This document shows, piece by piece, positions 10,551-22,731 of a stretch of DNA of 64,000 nt. The DNA is from Uranotaenia lowii (Eukaryota; Arthropoda; Insecta; Diptera; Culicidae), in assembly GCF_029784155.1 (NCBI RefSeq), contig NC_073692.1:233324503-233388502 (forward strand). Reading direction: 5' to 3'. A program made the position numbers and the translations under genes. The number at the start of each line of letters is the position of its first letter. Position 1 is the first letter of the stretch. The notes under the pieces are model-generated. The model was not told the origin of the DNA. It was given only the letters and a program-made list of their open reading frames with translations, and did no database searches.

Positions 10551-13500
10551 TTTACAATAAATTGGAACAATTTGCATACAATCTACATTTGAAAAATCAA
10601 TATACTTTAGATCGAAAATTTAAAAAAAAATCTCTAATAAAAAAGCTGATACTATTTTCATCTTCATCAGTTTGACTTCCCGTCTTTTAAGTATTTGAAT
10701 TTTCGAAAAATTTATTAATTTTTTCAATAAAATACCCTAAACTTAATTTTTGATCTTCAGGATTTTTGGAAAATCAGGTGGGGAGAGGGGGTTGCTGAGG
10801 GTAACAAAGGAAGAATTTTTTTCTATATGTCTTTATTTGTAGCAATTCTTTATTACATTTATATTACATTATTGTATTCAATTCGGTGATCAGCTCAATA
10901 ATGAACTGTTCAGAACCGTATAGTTAACTAGATACTAAAAAATTATTAATTCGACTTGAACTTGCTGAGCGCTATAAAGTGTTATATTTTAGGAGAACAT
11001 CCTCTTAAGTCTTATTACAAAAAAAAACATTCAATTTAAAACTAAAAAATATCCTGAAATTAAACTCATTACAAAGAGAACAATTTGATATTTGTTCCGG
11101 CTCAATTAGGAACACTGAAATAATAAATAATTACAAAGAGAACAATTTGATATTTGTTCCGGCTCAATTAGGAACACTGAAATAATAAATTTAATTCCGT
11201 CGTCTCTTTTTCTGGATTACCTCAATTATTTTATTTTGACACTGCAATCTGATGTTGAATGAAAAATTCTTAGATGAATACTGAAGTGCCGTTTTTCGAA
11301 ATTGTATTTCTATTTTTTTTAACAATTAAGATTTGTGATTCTGCTTTAAAGTTTATACCATGTTTCTGAAATACATATTTGTTTTATAAAAAAAAACTAT
11401 TGAAAACGATTTGCGTTTCATTCTTTGGCTTTGCTATTGCATTTTTATTTATTGCACTGAGTAAACATAAATGTTTTCACATTTTAATGATGAACTCTTT
11501 ATTTTTATTTCATATCATACCAATTTTCTGCAAATGTTTACGATTTGAAGATTGCATGCAACCGACGTTTTCTTAAAAATTGAACAAACATTTCTTAACA
11601 ATTGAACAAACAAATATTATTCTGCATACTCATTTGATCTCTAGAACTGTCCGATTCAGATTAACGGTCTTAGGTTCGATCCACCTAAAAAATCGGAGCT
11701 TCAGGATCGATCTCTGATCGATTGATCTTTTCGATTTTTAACAAGGAGGAGCTGCTTTTGATTTAGAAAAATGCAAAAAATGCCACCAAATTTCATTGTT
11801 GCATTACCTTTATTGCAATAGCTCAGATGTACACTCAAATGAGAAGCATTATAAAACTATTGAATACTATGAATGAATTGAAACTTATTTTTAAGCAAAG
11901 AATCTTCTGTTCTTCAAACTATCATGCGTAAAGTTATTTACTACGCGTGGATTTTTTATGTGAGTAGTTAATTTCACTGATTTCGTAGTTCAACTACGTA
12001 AAATAGTCAAAAAATTATCATGATTCTTTCTTTGAAATAATTATGCCATTTGTTTCCTTCAACCTAATATGTATATGTTTTATATAAATTTTTTAGGTGC
12101 CGCCACTTCAATAAATAAAATTAATAAAATTAAATTTAATTAAATACATATGTTATATCGAAATCTGCAGATAAAAAAACTTGCCAACTCTATTTTCGAT
12201 ACCGATTTAGACTAGAACCATACAGATGGAGATGCTTTGTATTAGGTTTCAATAGGATACAAATAGCTCCAGCTCACGGAGAAAAGACCCAGAAATCGAA
12301 TGAAAAATATACCGATCTAATCGATCTCCCAAGAACCGACCCAAGATCGACCAATCCAACTCTTGAATGTGAAATGATAAATCTTTAAAGCATTCAATAT
12401 TCGATAAGTGTAGTGAAACCTCTTTGTTTTGAAACTGCTTATCTAAATCAAAACTTTATTTATAACCAGCTGGGGTAGCCAAAATTCTCAGCTGGAAGCA
12501 CTTGTATTAATATTGTTTTTATATCAATAGTTCTTCGGTTATTAGGCTTATTTTTCTAAACCATACGGACATCACAGACAAAAGTTGAACTGCAGTTAAA
12601 TGTTAAAAAGTTCAACTCAATGTCGTATGAAGCAATAGCTGCCAGTATCTTAACCCTTCGTTTCATAAAGTAACAAATTTGCAACAATTAATGTATGGAA
12701 AAAGAGAAAAATCGTATGTTATTTTAATTTCTTTTCTTGATGTACTCATAACTTCCAACTGTTAAAAATGATTTTTAAGGAAAAATAAAACATTAGGAAA
12801 TGAGGGGTTAATATAAATTAGCTAGTGAACGAAAATTGAATAATATTTGTATTTTGAGATTTTGTTTATCCACATCTCTCACATATCGTAGCATTATAAC
12901 AATATTTTGATTCTATTTTGAATTACAAAATCTCGTTGGAATTTCCTCGCATGGGTTCAAGGTATTTCAAAAAGCCTCAACAATGTTCGTCGTTTTTATT
13001 CATTAATAATTTGTTTGTTCAGATTTTTACTGCTACACAAGTACAACTTGATAAATCTTCACACTATAATTTAAAATTACACTTTTAATGCTTTCATTAA
13101 AACATGTTCGCGGTGATCATTAAGTTTGAATTACCAGTCATCAAAACCACCTGCAATGTGCCCCACTAAAAGTCCAATGAACCGGTGCAATGTTAGTAAA
13201 CAAAAGCTGGCGATTAGCCGTTCGTCACTATTATAGCACCCCGAATGTGGGTCATCTTTTTCGTTTAAACAAGCCAACGGCTACCGATTTTCCGCTACCG
13301 AGTCCATACCGACTCAGAAAATCAATATACATATGTTGCATGTGTGGGCCAGTTCAAACAAATTGCCTGCCAGTCAGTTCGTCATGGGAAATTACTACGG
13401 ACTCTATGCTACAAAGTTTTGGTTCAGAGGTGGAGGTTTTAAGTTTTCCACCATTGCATCGCCTCTTTTCGCTCAATTCATTCTTCAATCGAGCGTGGCC

Positions 13501-14420
13501 ACACTTTTGCCCTAAGGGTTTTATGTTTGTTTTTTCTTTTCTTCGAATGAAACATCAACACAATCCCCAAAACATCTACTATTGAGGTAAGCCACATAAA
13601 AACTAAGAAAAACAAACTCTTTGCAATGAGGCGTCCTCGCTTTAAACCCTTAGAGCCGCTTTCTGCAAAGGGGAAATAATGCCTTGAAGTTAGGAATACA
13701 TCACTCTGCGGCTCGGCGAAACGGAAATATCTTGTTTCGGTTTTTTCATCCATAAGTTTGACTCGCCTTGAACTTATGAAAAATGTTTTTCTAATTTGAA
13801 ACATCAGTATTGCTTGTTGAAATTGAGTCACTGCTCAGTGGTAATTGATTTAACACACTGTTTTCGAATTTAAACATGATGATCAAACACAACAACATCA
13901 AACCAATTCATTACTATTTAAAAGCGTTCATTTCCTTCATTTTCGAATATTTTTTAAGTCTCCATTTTTTTATTTTGTTAATTAGTCTTCAACATTCCAT
14001 CGTGTTTTAAACTGAAAACTACATATAGCTCAAGTTAACCTAATCGCGCATAAAGGCTGCTCATTGCCTTAAGATAGTTTACCCACACCGACATCGAAAA
14101 GCTTATTGATCAATTAACCAGCAACTCGAAGCGTGACTTTTTTGGCGTTGCATGTGCCCAAAATTAGGCTAATTTGTTGTTACCTCGAAACTTGAAAACT
14201 GCTGCAGCCCCCATCATATCGTAATAACGACGACGATGGCTTATGATTGGTACTCTGAGAGTTAGTTTTCTGGAACGGATTTCCGGTAGAACCATAATAC
14301 TTTTTTCTCCTTCACTAGTCTGAGAATGGACGGTTTATGGGCTCGTTTGCATCCTTTATTTAGTAAGCGAGCATTTGCTCACTCATAATTTCCTTCGTGT
14401 GATTATTTTTCAGACCGCTG
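10551..14420. other. AT-rich spacer without recognised gene
   Basis: Short ORFs only. The 131-codon plus-strand ORF at 13190-13585 and the overlapping 117-codon minus-strand ORF at 13478-13831 sit in a slightly GC-richer patch, but I recognise no domain in either. A perfect small palindrome CGTAGTTCAACTACG lies near 11985. Confidence 0.5.
11069..11192. repeat. Tandem duplication, two copies of a 62 bp unit
   Basis: The unit starting TTACAAAGAGAACAATTTGA and containing TTTGTTCCGGCTCAATTAGG is repeated at 11069 and 11131 with no visible difference. Exact identity points to a recent slippage or unequal exchange event. No coding. Confidence 0.9.
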
Positions 14421-14878
14421 TACTGCCGTTGGAAGCATAATTGTCACATGTTACAAAAAGGCAAAGCGAGAAAAACGCGATCAAAGTATCACAAAAACAT
14501 TTTACCGTCAACGCACAGTTTCGCAATTTTTGTTGACTTCAATGCCGTGGATCTCTAAAGTACACTCCTATCATATGAGCCTCGATCAAATTTTTCGAAA
14601 ATGAACTGTTTTTACAATGAAAATCGTTGTGTGACATTTATGCCGCGAAATTCTATGAAAAGTCGAAAAGTGGACGCATATTTGTCACACCACGAACATT
14701 TACCCAGTAGTTGTTTGGTTTGGCATTTCGTGTGTGGCTCTTGTGTTTTATTTGTGAATGGAAGCTTAAATTAAAAAAATCAGGTCTGAATCGGATTATT
14801 TGAAAATTTACACTATCTGGTGTCAAAAATGAAGTCTTTTTAAGGGGTTCGATCAATAAAACGGCACGGGGGAGCAAT

Positions 14879-15190
14879 TTGCGGCAGCTCAATCACTTTA
14901 CAGGAAGCAACATTTCTTCAACTAATGTCAGCTGCCGTGCTGAAAATGTCGCACCCGCGAGAGAAGCGTTACCAGAAGAGGACAATCAATCCGTTTGCAG
15001 TGAATACGGTCTTGGGACAAGTTCCGAAGGAAGTAAATCTGGCGGAATAGTTTGTAAACAAGAAGAAACAGACATCTCCGGCTTTTTATTAGGTGTGTCG
15101 AAATCAAAAACTCAAAGCAAACCCAAAAAGAAATGGTCTGCTAAAACTGCCGTCAATCACATGTGGCCATCCTGGACAATTGATGAATAA
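14879..15190 (+). CDS. Hypothetical ORF inside the TIR element
   Basis: A 103-codon ORF with an acidic and serine-rich middle and a basic stretch (KSKTQSKPKKKW) that could be nuclear-localising. I do not recognise the protein. It lies inside the TIR element at 14421-16719 and upstream of the nested hAT, so if it is not chance it could be a remnant of that element's coding region. No initiator context, splice sites or homologue can be argued from the sequence. Confidence 0.2.
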   Translation: MRQLNHFTGSNISSTNVSCRAENVAPAREALPEEDNQSVCSEYGLGTSSEGSKSGGIVCKQEETDISGFLLGVSKSKTQSKPKKKWSAKTAVNHMWPSWTIDE

Positions 15191-15465
15191 GGTGCATGGA
15201 ACTGTCACACGGCGCTGGAAGAATAACAATTTGACTAATGTTGTGAAGCGGCCGGGTTCCGTTTACATGCACTCTTCCAAGTGCCAGCAGCGAACCCGAA
15301 GCAGTTTGCAGAGTTTTTCTTGCACATGCTGGGTTTCCGCGAAAACAGTGGCCCTCTCCCCCTCTTGACATCTCCGTGATCCCCTCCCGACTAGATAGGA
15401 CACGTGTGTCAAATTTGGTGAAAATCTATTTAGACGTTCCGAAGTTATAATATGTTCATTTCTTT

Positions 15466-16491
15466 TAGAGATGTACCGAATATTCGGTCGGCCGAATATT
15501 CGGCGCCGAATACCGCCAAAAAACCGTTAAGCCGAATATTCGGCTCACCGAATAGTTGAGCTAGGTATTCGGCCGAATAAGCCGAATACTTATTTTTTTA
15601 AAGTTATACATGAACAGAATTGCCAAATTTTTTAACTGATGTTGGATAATTTATAAAATATCCAAAAGTAATGTGAAAATGCTTCAAAAACATCAAAAAA
15701 TTACGTTTTCAGTAAAACATTTAAGATGTATCCGTGTATTTTTCACTGTAGATAGCTTTATACTTTGATTATCGTTTATTCCAAATTTTCTTGATATATC
15801 CAGACTTGCGCATAAACCAAATGAAGAATTCAACAAAAGTTAAATCTGACCGGGAAGTTTAATCTGTAATTCGATGAAAACTTTAGATTTCAAGATTTTT
15901 TTCTTTTTCCTCTTGTATGTTTGAGAATAATGCTTGGGTTCTGTTCAGATTTTCCTTTTTTTACAAGTTTTCCGTAAAATCGTTGAGACCCGACCGTGTA
16001 TACACGTGACGTAGAAATTATTGTATGCTTAAGGTTAAAGAACATCGTTCTTTTTGGCAACTATTTTGATGACATCTAGCAAAACTTAGACAATCATCTA
16101 ATTCGATATAAAAAAAAGCAATTTCAGAAAGCTTGGCACCTGTTTTGACATGTTTTGTCCCTGATTTCACTGGAACCCAATCTCTTAAACGTCCTAGAAG
16201 CGATAAGTCATCTGATGTCCTTTCAGCTAATGGTAACATTTTGAAAATCAAAGAGACATCTACTCAAAAAAGATCTGATACACCTGGTTGAAAATAATCG
16301 ACTTGAAAGCATGAGGGGCATTAATATGGCAGAAAAAGAAGGTTTTTATTAAAAATAGAAGTAAAAATAAAAGTATTTCTATTGAAAACTCAACAGAATA
16401 TTCGGCCGAATATTCGTTTGGCCGAATAGTTGAAAAGGTCAATATTCGGTATTCGGTCGTTAGCCGAATACCACTATTCGGTACATCTCTA
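15466..16491. mobile_element. Non-autonomous hAT element with perfect 8 bp target duplication
   Basis: Termini TAGAGATGTACCGAATATTC and its reverse complement GAATA..ATTCGGTACATCTCTA are flanked by ATTTCTTT on both sides (15458-15465 and 16492-16499). An 8 bp duplication and a TAGAGATG start fit the hAT superfamily. Both subterminal regions are packed with CCGAATA/TATTCGG repeats in both orientations, probably transposase binding sites. No transposase frame survives, so it is a deletion derivative. It sits inside the older TIR element 14421-16719. Confidence 0.92.
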
Positions 16492-16719
16492 ATTTCTTTA
16501 GTGTGTAAAATATGCGCCCAATCGTCTCAGTGTGACAGTTATGCGTCCATTTGTCCCAGTGTGACAAATTGACTTTGAATTTTTCTTGAAATTTCTAGAA
16601 TAAACTTTATGTTTCGACAAAGAATATCAATAATACGTATCAAATTATGACAATTGGCATAAAAAACTCAAAAACGTCGAAATGTCACATGTGACAATTA
16701 TGCGTCCAACGGTAGTGTA

Positions 16720-19461
16720 AGCTTTGTAAATTGTATGAAAATTTCAAATTTATACATTTTTACACCTCTCATAACTTTTTTTGATTTCTTTTTTATTGCC
16801 ACAAAAAGCAATACAAATTTTGGAAACGATTCATTCAGTGCTGAGTTGATTTTGTTTGGAAATTTGTTTGGGATAGCAAAATTTTTCATCCAAAAATCGT
16901 GAGATGTTCTAAAATTTCTCTCTATATCTTCGAATTTTAAAAATTTCTTGTTTATACAGTGCATTTCATTTAAACAAACCTTAAACCTAACTTTTACCCC
17001 AGCAAAGATATTCGCTGTTATGTTAAAAAAATTGAAAATATATTATTTTAATTTTAGCGTTTTTACTGTTGATTTTAAATCTGTTTAACCGTAGGAGGTA
17101 AATAAATAATCGCAAAAAATTGCTTTGCATAACCGATAAAATTTTTGATTTATTAAACCTCGACAAAATGATTTCATGAAAGCTGTGTAAGCAAAACCTT
17201 TTTTTTTTTTTGTTAATTTTCAATGAATTCAGATTTTTTTTCAAATGTTCATAACTTTTTTCGTGAAAAACTTATCTTCTTCTTATGTTATTGGAAAAAA
17301 AATGAAGCTTGACAATTTTCAAAACCAATAATTAAAGACAAACTTTATTTCAAGTGTGTTTGAATTTTCTAGATGATTTAATAACCCAAAATTTCTTCTT
17401 CCATACAAATTTGCATACAAAATTGAATCGGTTTTCCTATGAATCCCTCAGACGATTTTTGAAATCCTAAAGTCGATTTTTGACCAAACATTTTTTTTTT
17501 TAGATAATACCAGAATTAGACGTTTAATGCAATTAAAATTACAATTTTGATTTTTCCTATTTTTTTTTTGCCTTTTTAGGTGATTTTTTAGGATAAAAAA
17601 GGAGACTGTGACCGCTTTGAAGCACTCCTAAATCAACTCCGATTCAGCTGAAGTTTTTAAAACCAATCTTCAAAATGTATATGGATGGTTTACAAAATTC
17701 AATCATGGAATTTTTTACATACATCCATTGCCACCCTAATGTACAAGCTGTTGATGAAAATGGGTGGACTTTGATCTCTATAATAGTTCAAAGAAATAAA
17801 AAAATCTCCACTCTGTTTTTTTCGATTGAGTTAGTCAATTTTTGAGAAAATGGAAAAAACAATAAAGTTAAGTCCTTCAACTTTACAACTTAATAATACA
17901 TTTATTTTTTTAATTAAATTTAATTTTAATGGTCTTTGAAAGACAAAAAGAAAATATAAAAAAAAGATCAAGGTCCAATCACTTTTAACCCTTCATTACA
18001 TGCTACAGGGAATTAAACTCCCGAACGAATTCTGAAACTTTTCGAATATTTTTTTTATTTTTTTAATACGGGATTCTCATCCCTAGACTAAGAATTCTGA
18101 AACGAATTTTATAACTAGTAACGAAACAGTTTCATTTTTAAAGGCATCTTATTTGAAACATCTCATACGGTATTATTGAACTTAATGAATCCGTTTTTGT
18201 TGATTTTTTGTTGATATTCATCATCCTTCGTTTTTGGTTTTGTCGTATAATGCTGATCTTTGAAAATCTTTAGATTGCATGGATTTTAATTTTTTTAAAT
18301 ACCGTCTATGGGTCAAAATGAAATATGTTTGTTTTTAAAATATCTTTGTTTCGTTTTCAAATTTTTACACATGATAGCCAGCATATCATTTTTTCTTTTG
18401 CTTTATAAGTTTTGTCTCATAAATTTTTTGTTTTAATTCTAAAAATCGTCTAATTTCAGTGTAATAATGACAAACAAACTACATTCCACAAATTTGTCAC
18501 GTGTAAACTAACACCAGTAAATTTCGTCGCTCTTTACGTTCGTTAGAATCTCCTTAACCAGAATAAGTGTTTCTTCTACAAATTGGTTGAATATGTTGGG
18601 CCAAGCTAAGATCGTGGTTTCCACAGCCTTGAAGCAATTTTTCGAGCTCCAAAAAAATGTATATTTAATTTATTAGTGTGCAGCAATCGCAGATAACATT
18701 AGTTCGTATTTTTCTACACGAGATCAAAATTGTGTGAACTACACAACACTTCTTTTAAAAGTCTCCCTTCGAACTCAACACACATTACGCAGACTTTAAA
18801 CGTTGCTTTTTTCGTCCCATGAAGCGAATATGAAGCGAGATAAATGCTTCGGGCTTATAAAGAAAAAAAAAACATGTCTTTTGCGACAACTCTACAGAAG
18901 CCACATTTCCCAGCACTGTTAAAAATATTGAATGAAAATTAGAAAGAAAACTTGATTTTTGTTTTAAAAAGTGATATCTTTCCAACAAGTAAGCTAAGAT
19001 AAATAAGCTTGGAAAGATAAGCTTTCCAACAGCTAAGATAAATTTCGTATGCGCCGAATTGTACTGAAAAAAATTAAGATACCTTCCAGGATTTTATCAA
19101 CACTAAACGAGCCATTTTTATCGAAGGTTCCACGAAGCGAAGGAAGAAGTTCAATATCTCAGCCGGAACCAGCACTACAGCCGAGGAAATTGCAAACAGT
19201 GATAGAAAAAATAAAACCGAAAAAAACGACCAAGAAAAATATCAAGCGTAAGAAAGGAAAATCCATTTCCCATTTTTTTTTGTCTTGTAACTTTTTCAAA
19301 AAATAATGTATGTATACTATTTAAGAACAAATCTGCTTTCTTTTATTTTCTAAATAAGCTAAATTACATTAGTTATTCAGAAAACAACTCAAACACCACC
19401 ATTTTTGGCCCATTCTCACCCCACATGACGGTACCAGAATATTTACAAAAGAGTTTAGAAC
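16720..19461. other. AT-rich spacer
   Basis: No gene recognised. A short local duplication/inversion of CTTTCCAACA(A)G.TAAGCTAAGATAAA occurs at 18975-19045. Confidence 0.5.
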
Positions 19462-19920
19462 AAGCTTCTCAGATTGCCCGTGTTTGTCCGGATATTTAAT
19501 ACAAAATTATAATTAAGGCCTGCCCGGTTGCCCGGATTTCATTGAAAAAACTTTGCCCGGATGTTTTAACGTTATCTGCAAATTCAACAAAAAAAAAAAC
19601 AAGTTGTGTTTTAATTTTTTTTTGTTTATGGGTCTTAAACGAAATTTTATCAACAAGTTTTATAAAAATAATTGTGAAAGGTTTGTTGGGGCCCAAAATT
19701 CGGTTTGCAATCCGCTGATATGTTTCAATGAAAAAAAAATTTTTTTTTTTTTTAGATTTATGTTGAGTAATTCCTGGGTTTTGATCAGATTTTACCGGAT
19801 AATGCACGAATTCTTGTTCAAAAATTTTGAAACCAAATGTCGGTATTTGGCTAGGTTTTAAGATAAAATTGCCAGGATTTGTCCGGCCCGGATACGTGCT
19901 GAAAAAAATCTGGTAACCTT
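19462..19920 (+). repeat. AAGGTTGCCAGA-type short element, copy 1
   Basis: Contains TTGCCCGGATTTCATTG, GCCCGGATGTTTT and TTTGTCCGGCCCGGATACGT, and ends ATCTGGTAACCTT. The copy at 26886-27276 shows the same blocks in reverse order and opposite strand, so this is a dispersed family about 0.4 kb long. The left terminus is degenerate. No coding; ORFs on both strands here are low-complexity. Confidence 0.65.
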
Positions 19921-22406
19921 AGTTCAACAACCAACCTGCTCCAGCAGTTTTCTCTGCACCTTATACGAAAATCCCTTAAAAAATTTTGGTTAATTTTGCT
20001 CGACAATGTATTAATTGTAATTCTTGAAACAGCCTTTGCTTGGCGTTTCACTGTTTTTTTTTTCAAGTGATTCGAACATGTAGGTATTTCGTCTGACCAC
20101 AATCAACAACGTAAATTCACGTAGAGATCAAGTGATTTTGAAATTGATAACGAAAATTTTCGACCCTAGATGGCTTTTTTGCTCATCACCACACGCAAAA
20201 TATTCTACACGTCGTGATTACGTGAAAAACTAGATAATTTTTTCGTAGATGCTACAAAAATAATATGTAAACGCGCCCCTTATAAGAATTGGTGTTAATG
20301 AAAATCACCATGTTTAAAATCACCATAAATCATGTTCAAAATAATGCATATTAAACAAAATTTCAACGTAAATAAGTATTATTTTCTTTTCCTATAACTA
20401 TTCACACTATACTTATTTATCTGTGAAAAAATCTTCAACTCCGGGAGATATTGCCAGCTGTTCATTTCACGAAATTCTGTAAAACGTCAATAAGACAATA
20501 TTATTATTTAAAAAAATCTAAATGATAAATATGGCTAAAATATCGATTTCTTCTTTTGTCACAACCCTCTCCTCCCCCCTTCAAAATTTTCGAAAAAACT
20601 CGAAGGGGGGAGTAATTAAAGTTTGAAATATTTTATGAAAATTTCGAAAAATTTATCAAATATCCTAAAGATTGCAAGAGTATAAACCAAATTGTGGAAG
20701 AACGGAATTTTATCCCCTTTTGTATTCTTGCTTTTTTTGAATTTTTCGATAAAAAAACTACTTGATTTATAGCTTTTGGGCAATGATATAGTATGCAATT
20801 TTGTTGCATACAAGCTTTCGTGAAATTTATTCCAATTCATTATTTTTTCGCATTATTTTTTATTATCACTCCCCCCCTCCCAACCCCTCGCGATGTTCCA
20901 ACTTCGAGTGACAAAAGAAAGATTTGAAATTTGTTCCGGCCTAACTAAATTACCTCCATCCAATAAAGAAAGTGCCACCAAAAGAACGTTTTTAGAACGA
21001 AAACCACACAAGTTTGAAGTCCTCAATGATCAGCAATATATCGACATGATTTCGATACAATAAAAGAAATTCGTTAATCGATAAGTACCGTACTTAAAAA
21101 AAATTAAAATATTATTTGAAAATCTCAACAATTACGTCATCAAACAACGAATTGACTCCAGGTACACGGAATAATCACAAAGTTAGCAAAAAGGGATACA
21201 ACGCCCTCAGAAATTTTCACACCAGTAAAAAAAAAGTTGGCAGAATAACGACAATTCCCTTTTCTAACAAGAATTTACCACCAGAATCGATAAAAAATGC
21301 AAAACAACTTAAGAATCCATAACAAAAATTAATTTGGCCACAACTCAAAATCCAGTCCAAAGTTGAATTTAAGTCTTAGAAAATCTGGGTAATTGCAAAT
21401 TGACAAAAGGTTCGAAAAAGAGTTACTTTTGAAAATTCTTCAAAATTACTGTTTTGTATTTTTAAAATCTAAAAATGCTAAAATGTTCCACACATTACGT
21501 CAACTTTTCAATCCTATTTTCAAAATTTATCTGGTGCGTTTTGAACAATTTTGACGGTTTATTGATTGAACAGTACGGTTTTTATTTACACCACTTTTTA
21601 ACATTTTTTGTGGCCATGATCTTAAAAAAATCCAAAAAATAATATATCCTTGTGTACATCGTATATCTTTCAACTTCAGCATTATTGAAACTAAGCGATT
21701 TTTTTATGAGCATTACGTAGCTGATGTACAGTTTTTTTTCCAAAGCATGTTTTCTCGATTTTTTTTTTTTTAGAATTTGAATAACCGTAAAATGAAGTAC
21801 TGTAGCTGAATATTGTCTGAGAATTAAATTTGAATTACATTACGCGGTTTCCAAAGCTATAAACTTTGTAAAAATCGGTTAGGAAACTAGATAAATATAT
21901 TGGTTTTAATCAGGAGTGTTAAATTGACACTTCAGGGACTGTAATGGGTAAAAATTTCTGGGACGGATGAGAGTTGAGAGAATTGGCACACAAAACACTA
22001 AAAATAAATTTCAATTAATTACAATTTCTATAAAGCAATAAATGTTGTTTCAGAACTGTCAACCTGTTGTAAACATATTGATAAAACACTGCTTTGCATC
22101 TATTTTCAAATCAATCACTTGATTTTTTTTTAATTTTTCAGATAGTTTCAAAATCAAAAGTTGAAGCTCCTCCTGTTTTTCATTTTCTTGTTCGAGGTAC
22201 CACAGGAATATATTTAAATTTTCTAAACAAGATGACAGTTATTTTCCCTCGAATATATCCACCCATCTATCACACCCACTTGCCTATCAGCACTTAGCGC
22301 GCCCTGGTTAATTATCGCACACGTGTTTTTAATTTTTCAGCTCGTCATCGACAGATGCTCGAGATATCGATGGCAAGGAAAAATAGTTTCCTGCTCAAAT
22401 TTGGTT
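19921..22406. other. AT-rich spacer
   Basis: No gene recognised. Near 20930 a TTTGTTCCGGCCTAACTAA block preceded by CTTCGAGTGACAAA is related, inverted, to 41435-41505 (TTAGGCCGGAACA.TT with GTCCGAGTGACAAAG), suggesting another degenerate dispersed repeat. Confidence 0.45.
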
Positions 22407-22731
22407 TGTTACATTAGACTGAGTCGATTTGAAGTCATTTTTGAATTTCTCAAACCCTGGAGTCTTAAAATCTTCGATTTGGTTCAAAACTCATCCATAT
22501 TTTTTGCAGAATTTTAAGTAACGTTTAGTAAGTAGTAATAGAGTAAATTTGGAATTTTAGGTTTGTATGGGAAAATAATACAAACCTAAAAGCTCAAATT
22601 TACTCATTTGAACGCTACTTAAAAATTCTGCAAAAAATCATGAAACAGTTTTGAACCAAATCGAAGCATTTTAGACCCCAGGGTTTGAGAAATTCAAAAA
22701 TGACCCTAAATCGATTCTGTTTTGTTACATG
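22407..22731. repeat. Fold-back palindromic element, about 325 bp
   Basis: The left arm (22407-22550: ACATTAGACTGAGTCGATTT, TTTTTGAATTTCTCAAACC, TTCGATTTGGTTCAAAACT, TTTTTTGCAGAATTTTAAGT) is matched in reverse complement by 22585-22731. The centre is GGTTTGTATGGGAAAATAAT then ACAAACC. A single arm of the same family lies at 40560-40722. Long near-complete palindromes of this sort are fold-back MITEs. Transposition in this form is inference. Confidence 0.85.

Larger units (their letters stand above)
14421..16719. mobile_element. TIR element with TGCGTCCAACGGTAGTG-type ends
   Basis: The left end reads TACTGCCGTTGGAAGCATAA then TTGTCACATG. The right end, reverse-complemented, reads TACACTACCGTTGGACGCAT then AATTGTCACATG. 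These are inverted repeats of about 35 bp with a TA at each border. Internal copies of GTGTGAC..TTATGCGTCC occur near 16535 and 14630-14690. The element was later split by a hAT (15466-16491). Without that insert it would be about 1.27 kb. TA borders suggest Tc1/mariner-like, but no transposase domain is recognised. Confidence 0.65.

Noticed and set aside
13190..13585. 131-codon ORF in a slightly GC-richer patch
   Set aside because: No domain, no splice context, overlapped by a similar-sized ORF on the other strand.
15466..16491. CRISPR-like array because of repeated CCGAATA words
   Set aside because: Words are irregularly spaced, in both orientations, confined to the ends of a hAT with an 8 bp target duplication; eukaryotic context.
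22094..22517. Plus-strand exons after two TTTTTCAG acceptors
   Set aside because: TTTTCAG strings are common in this AT-rich DNA; following frames are short and lack consensus donors.
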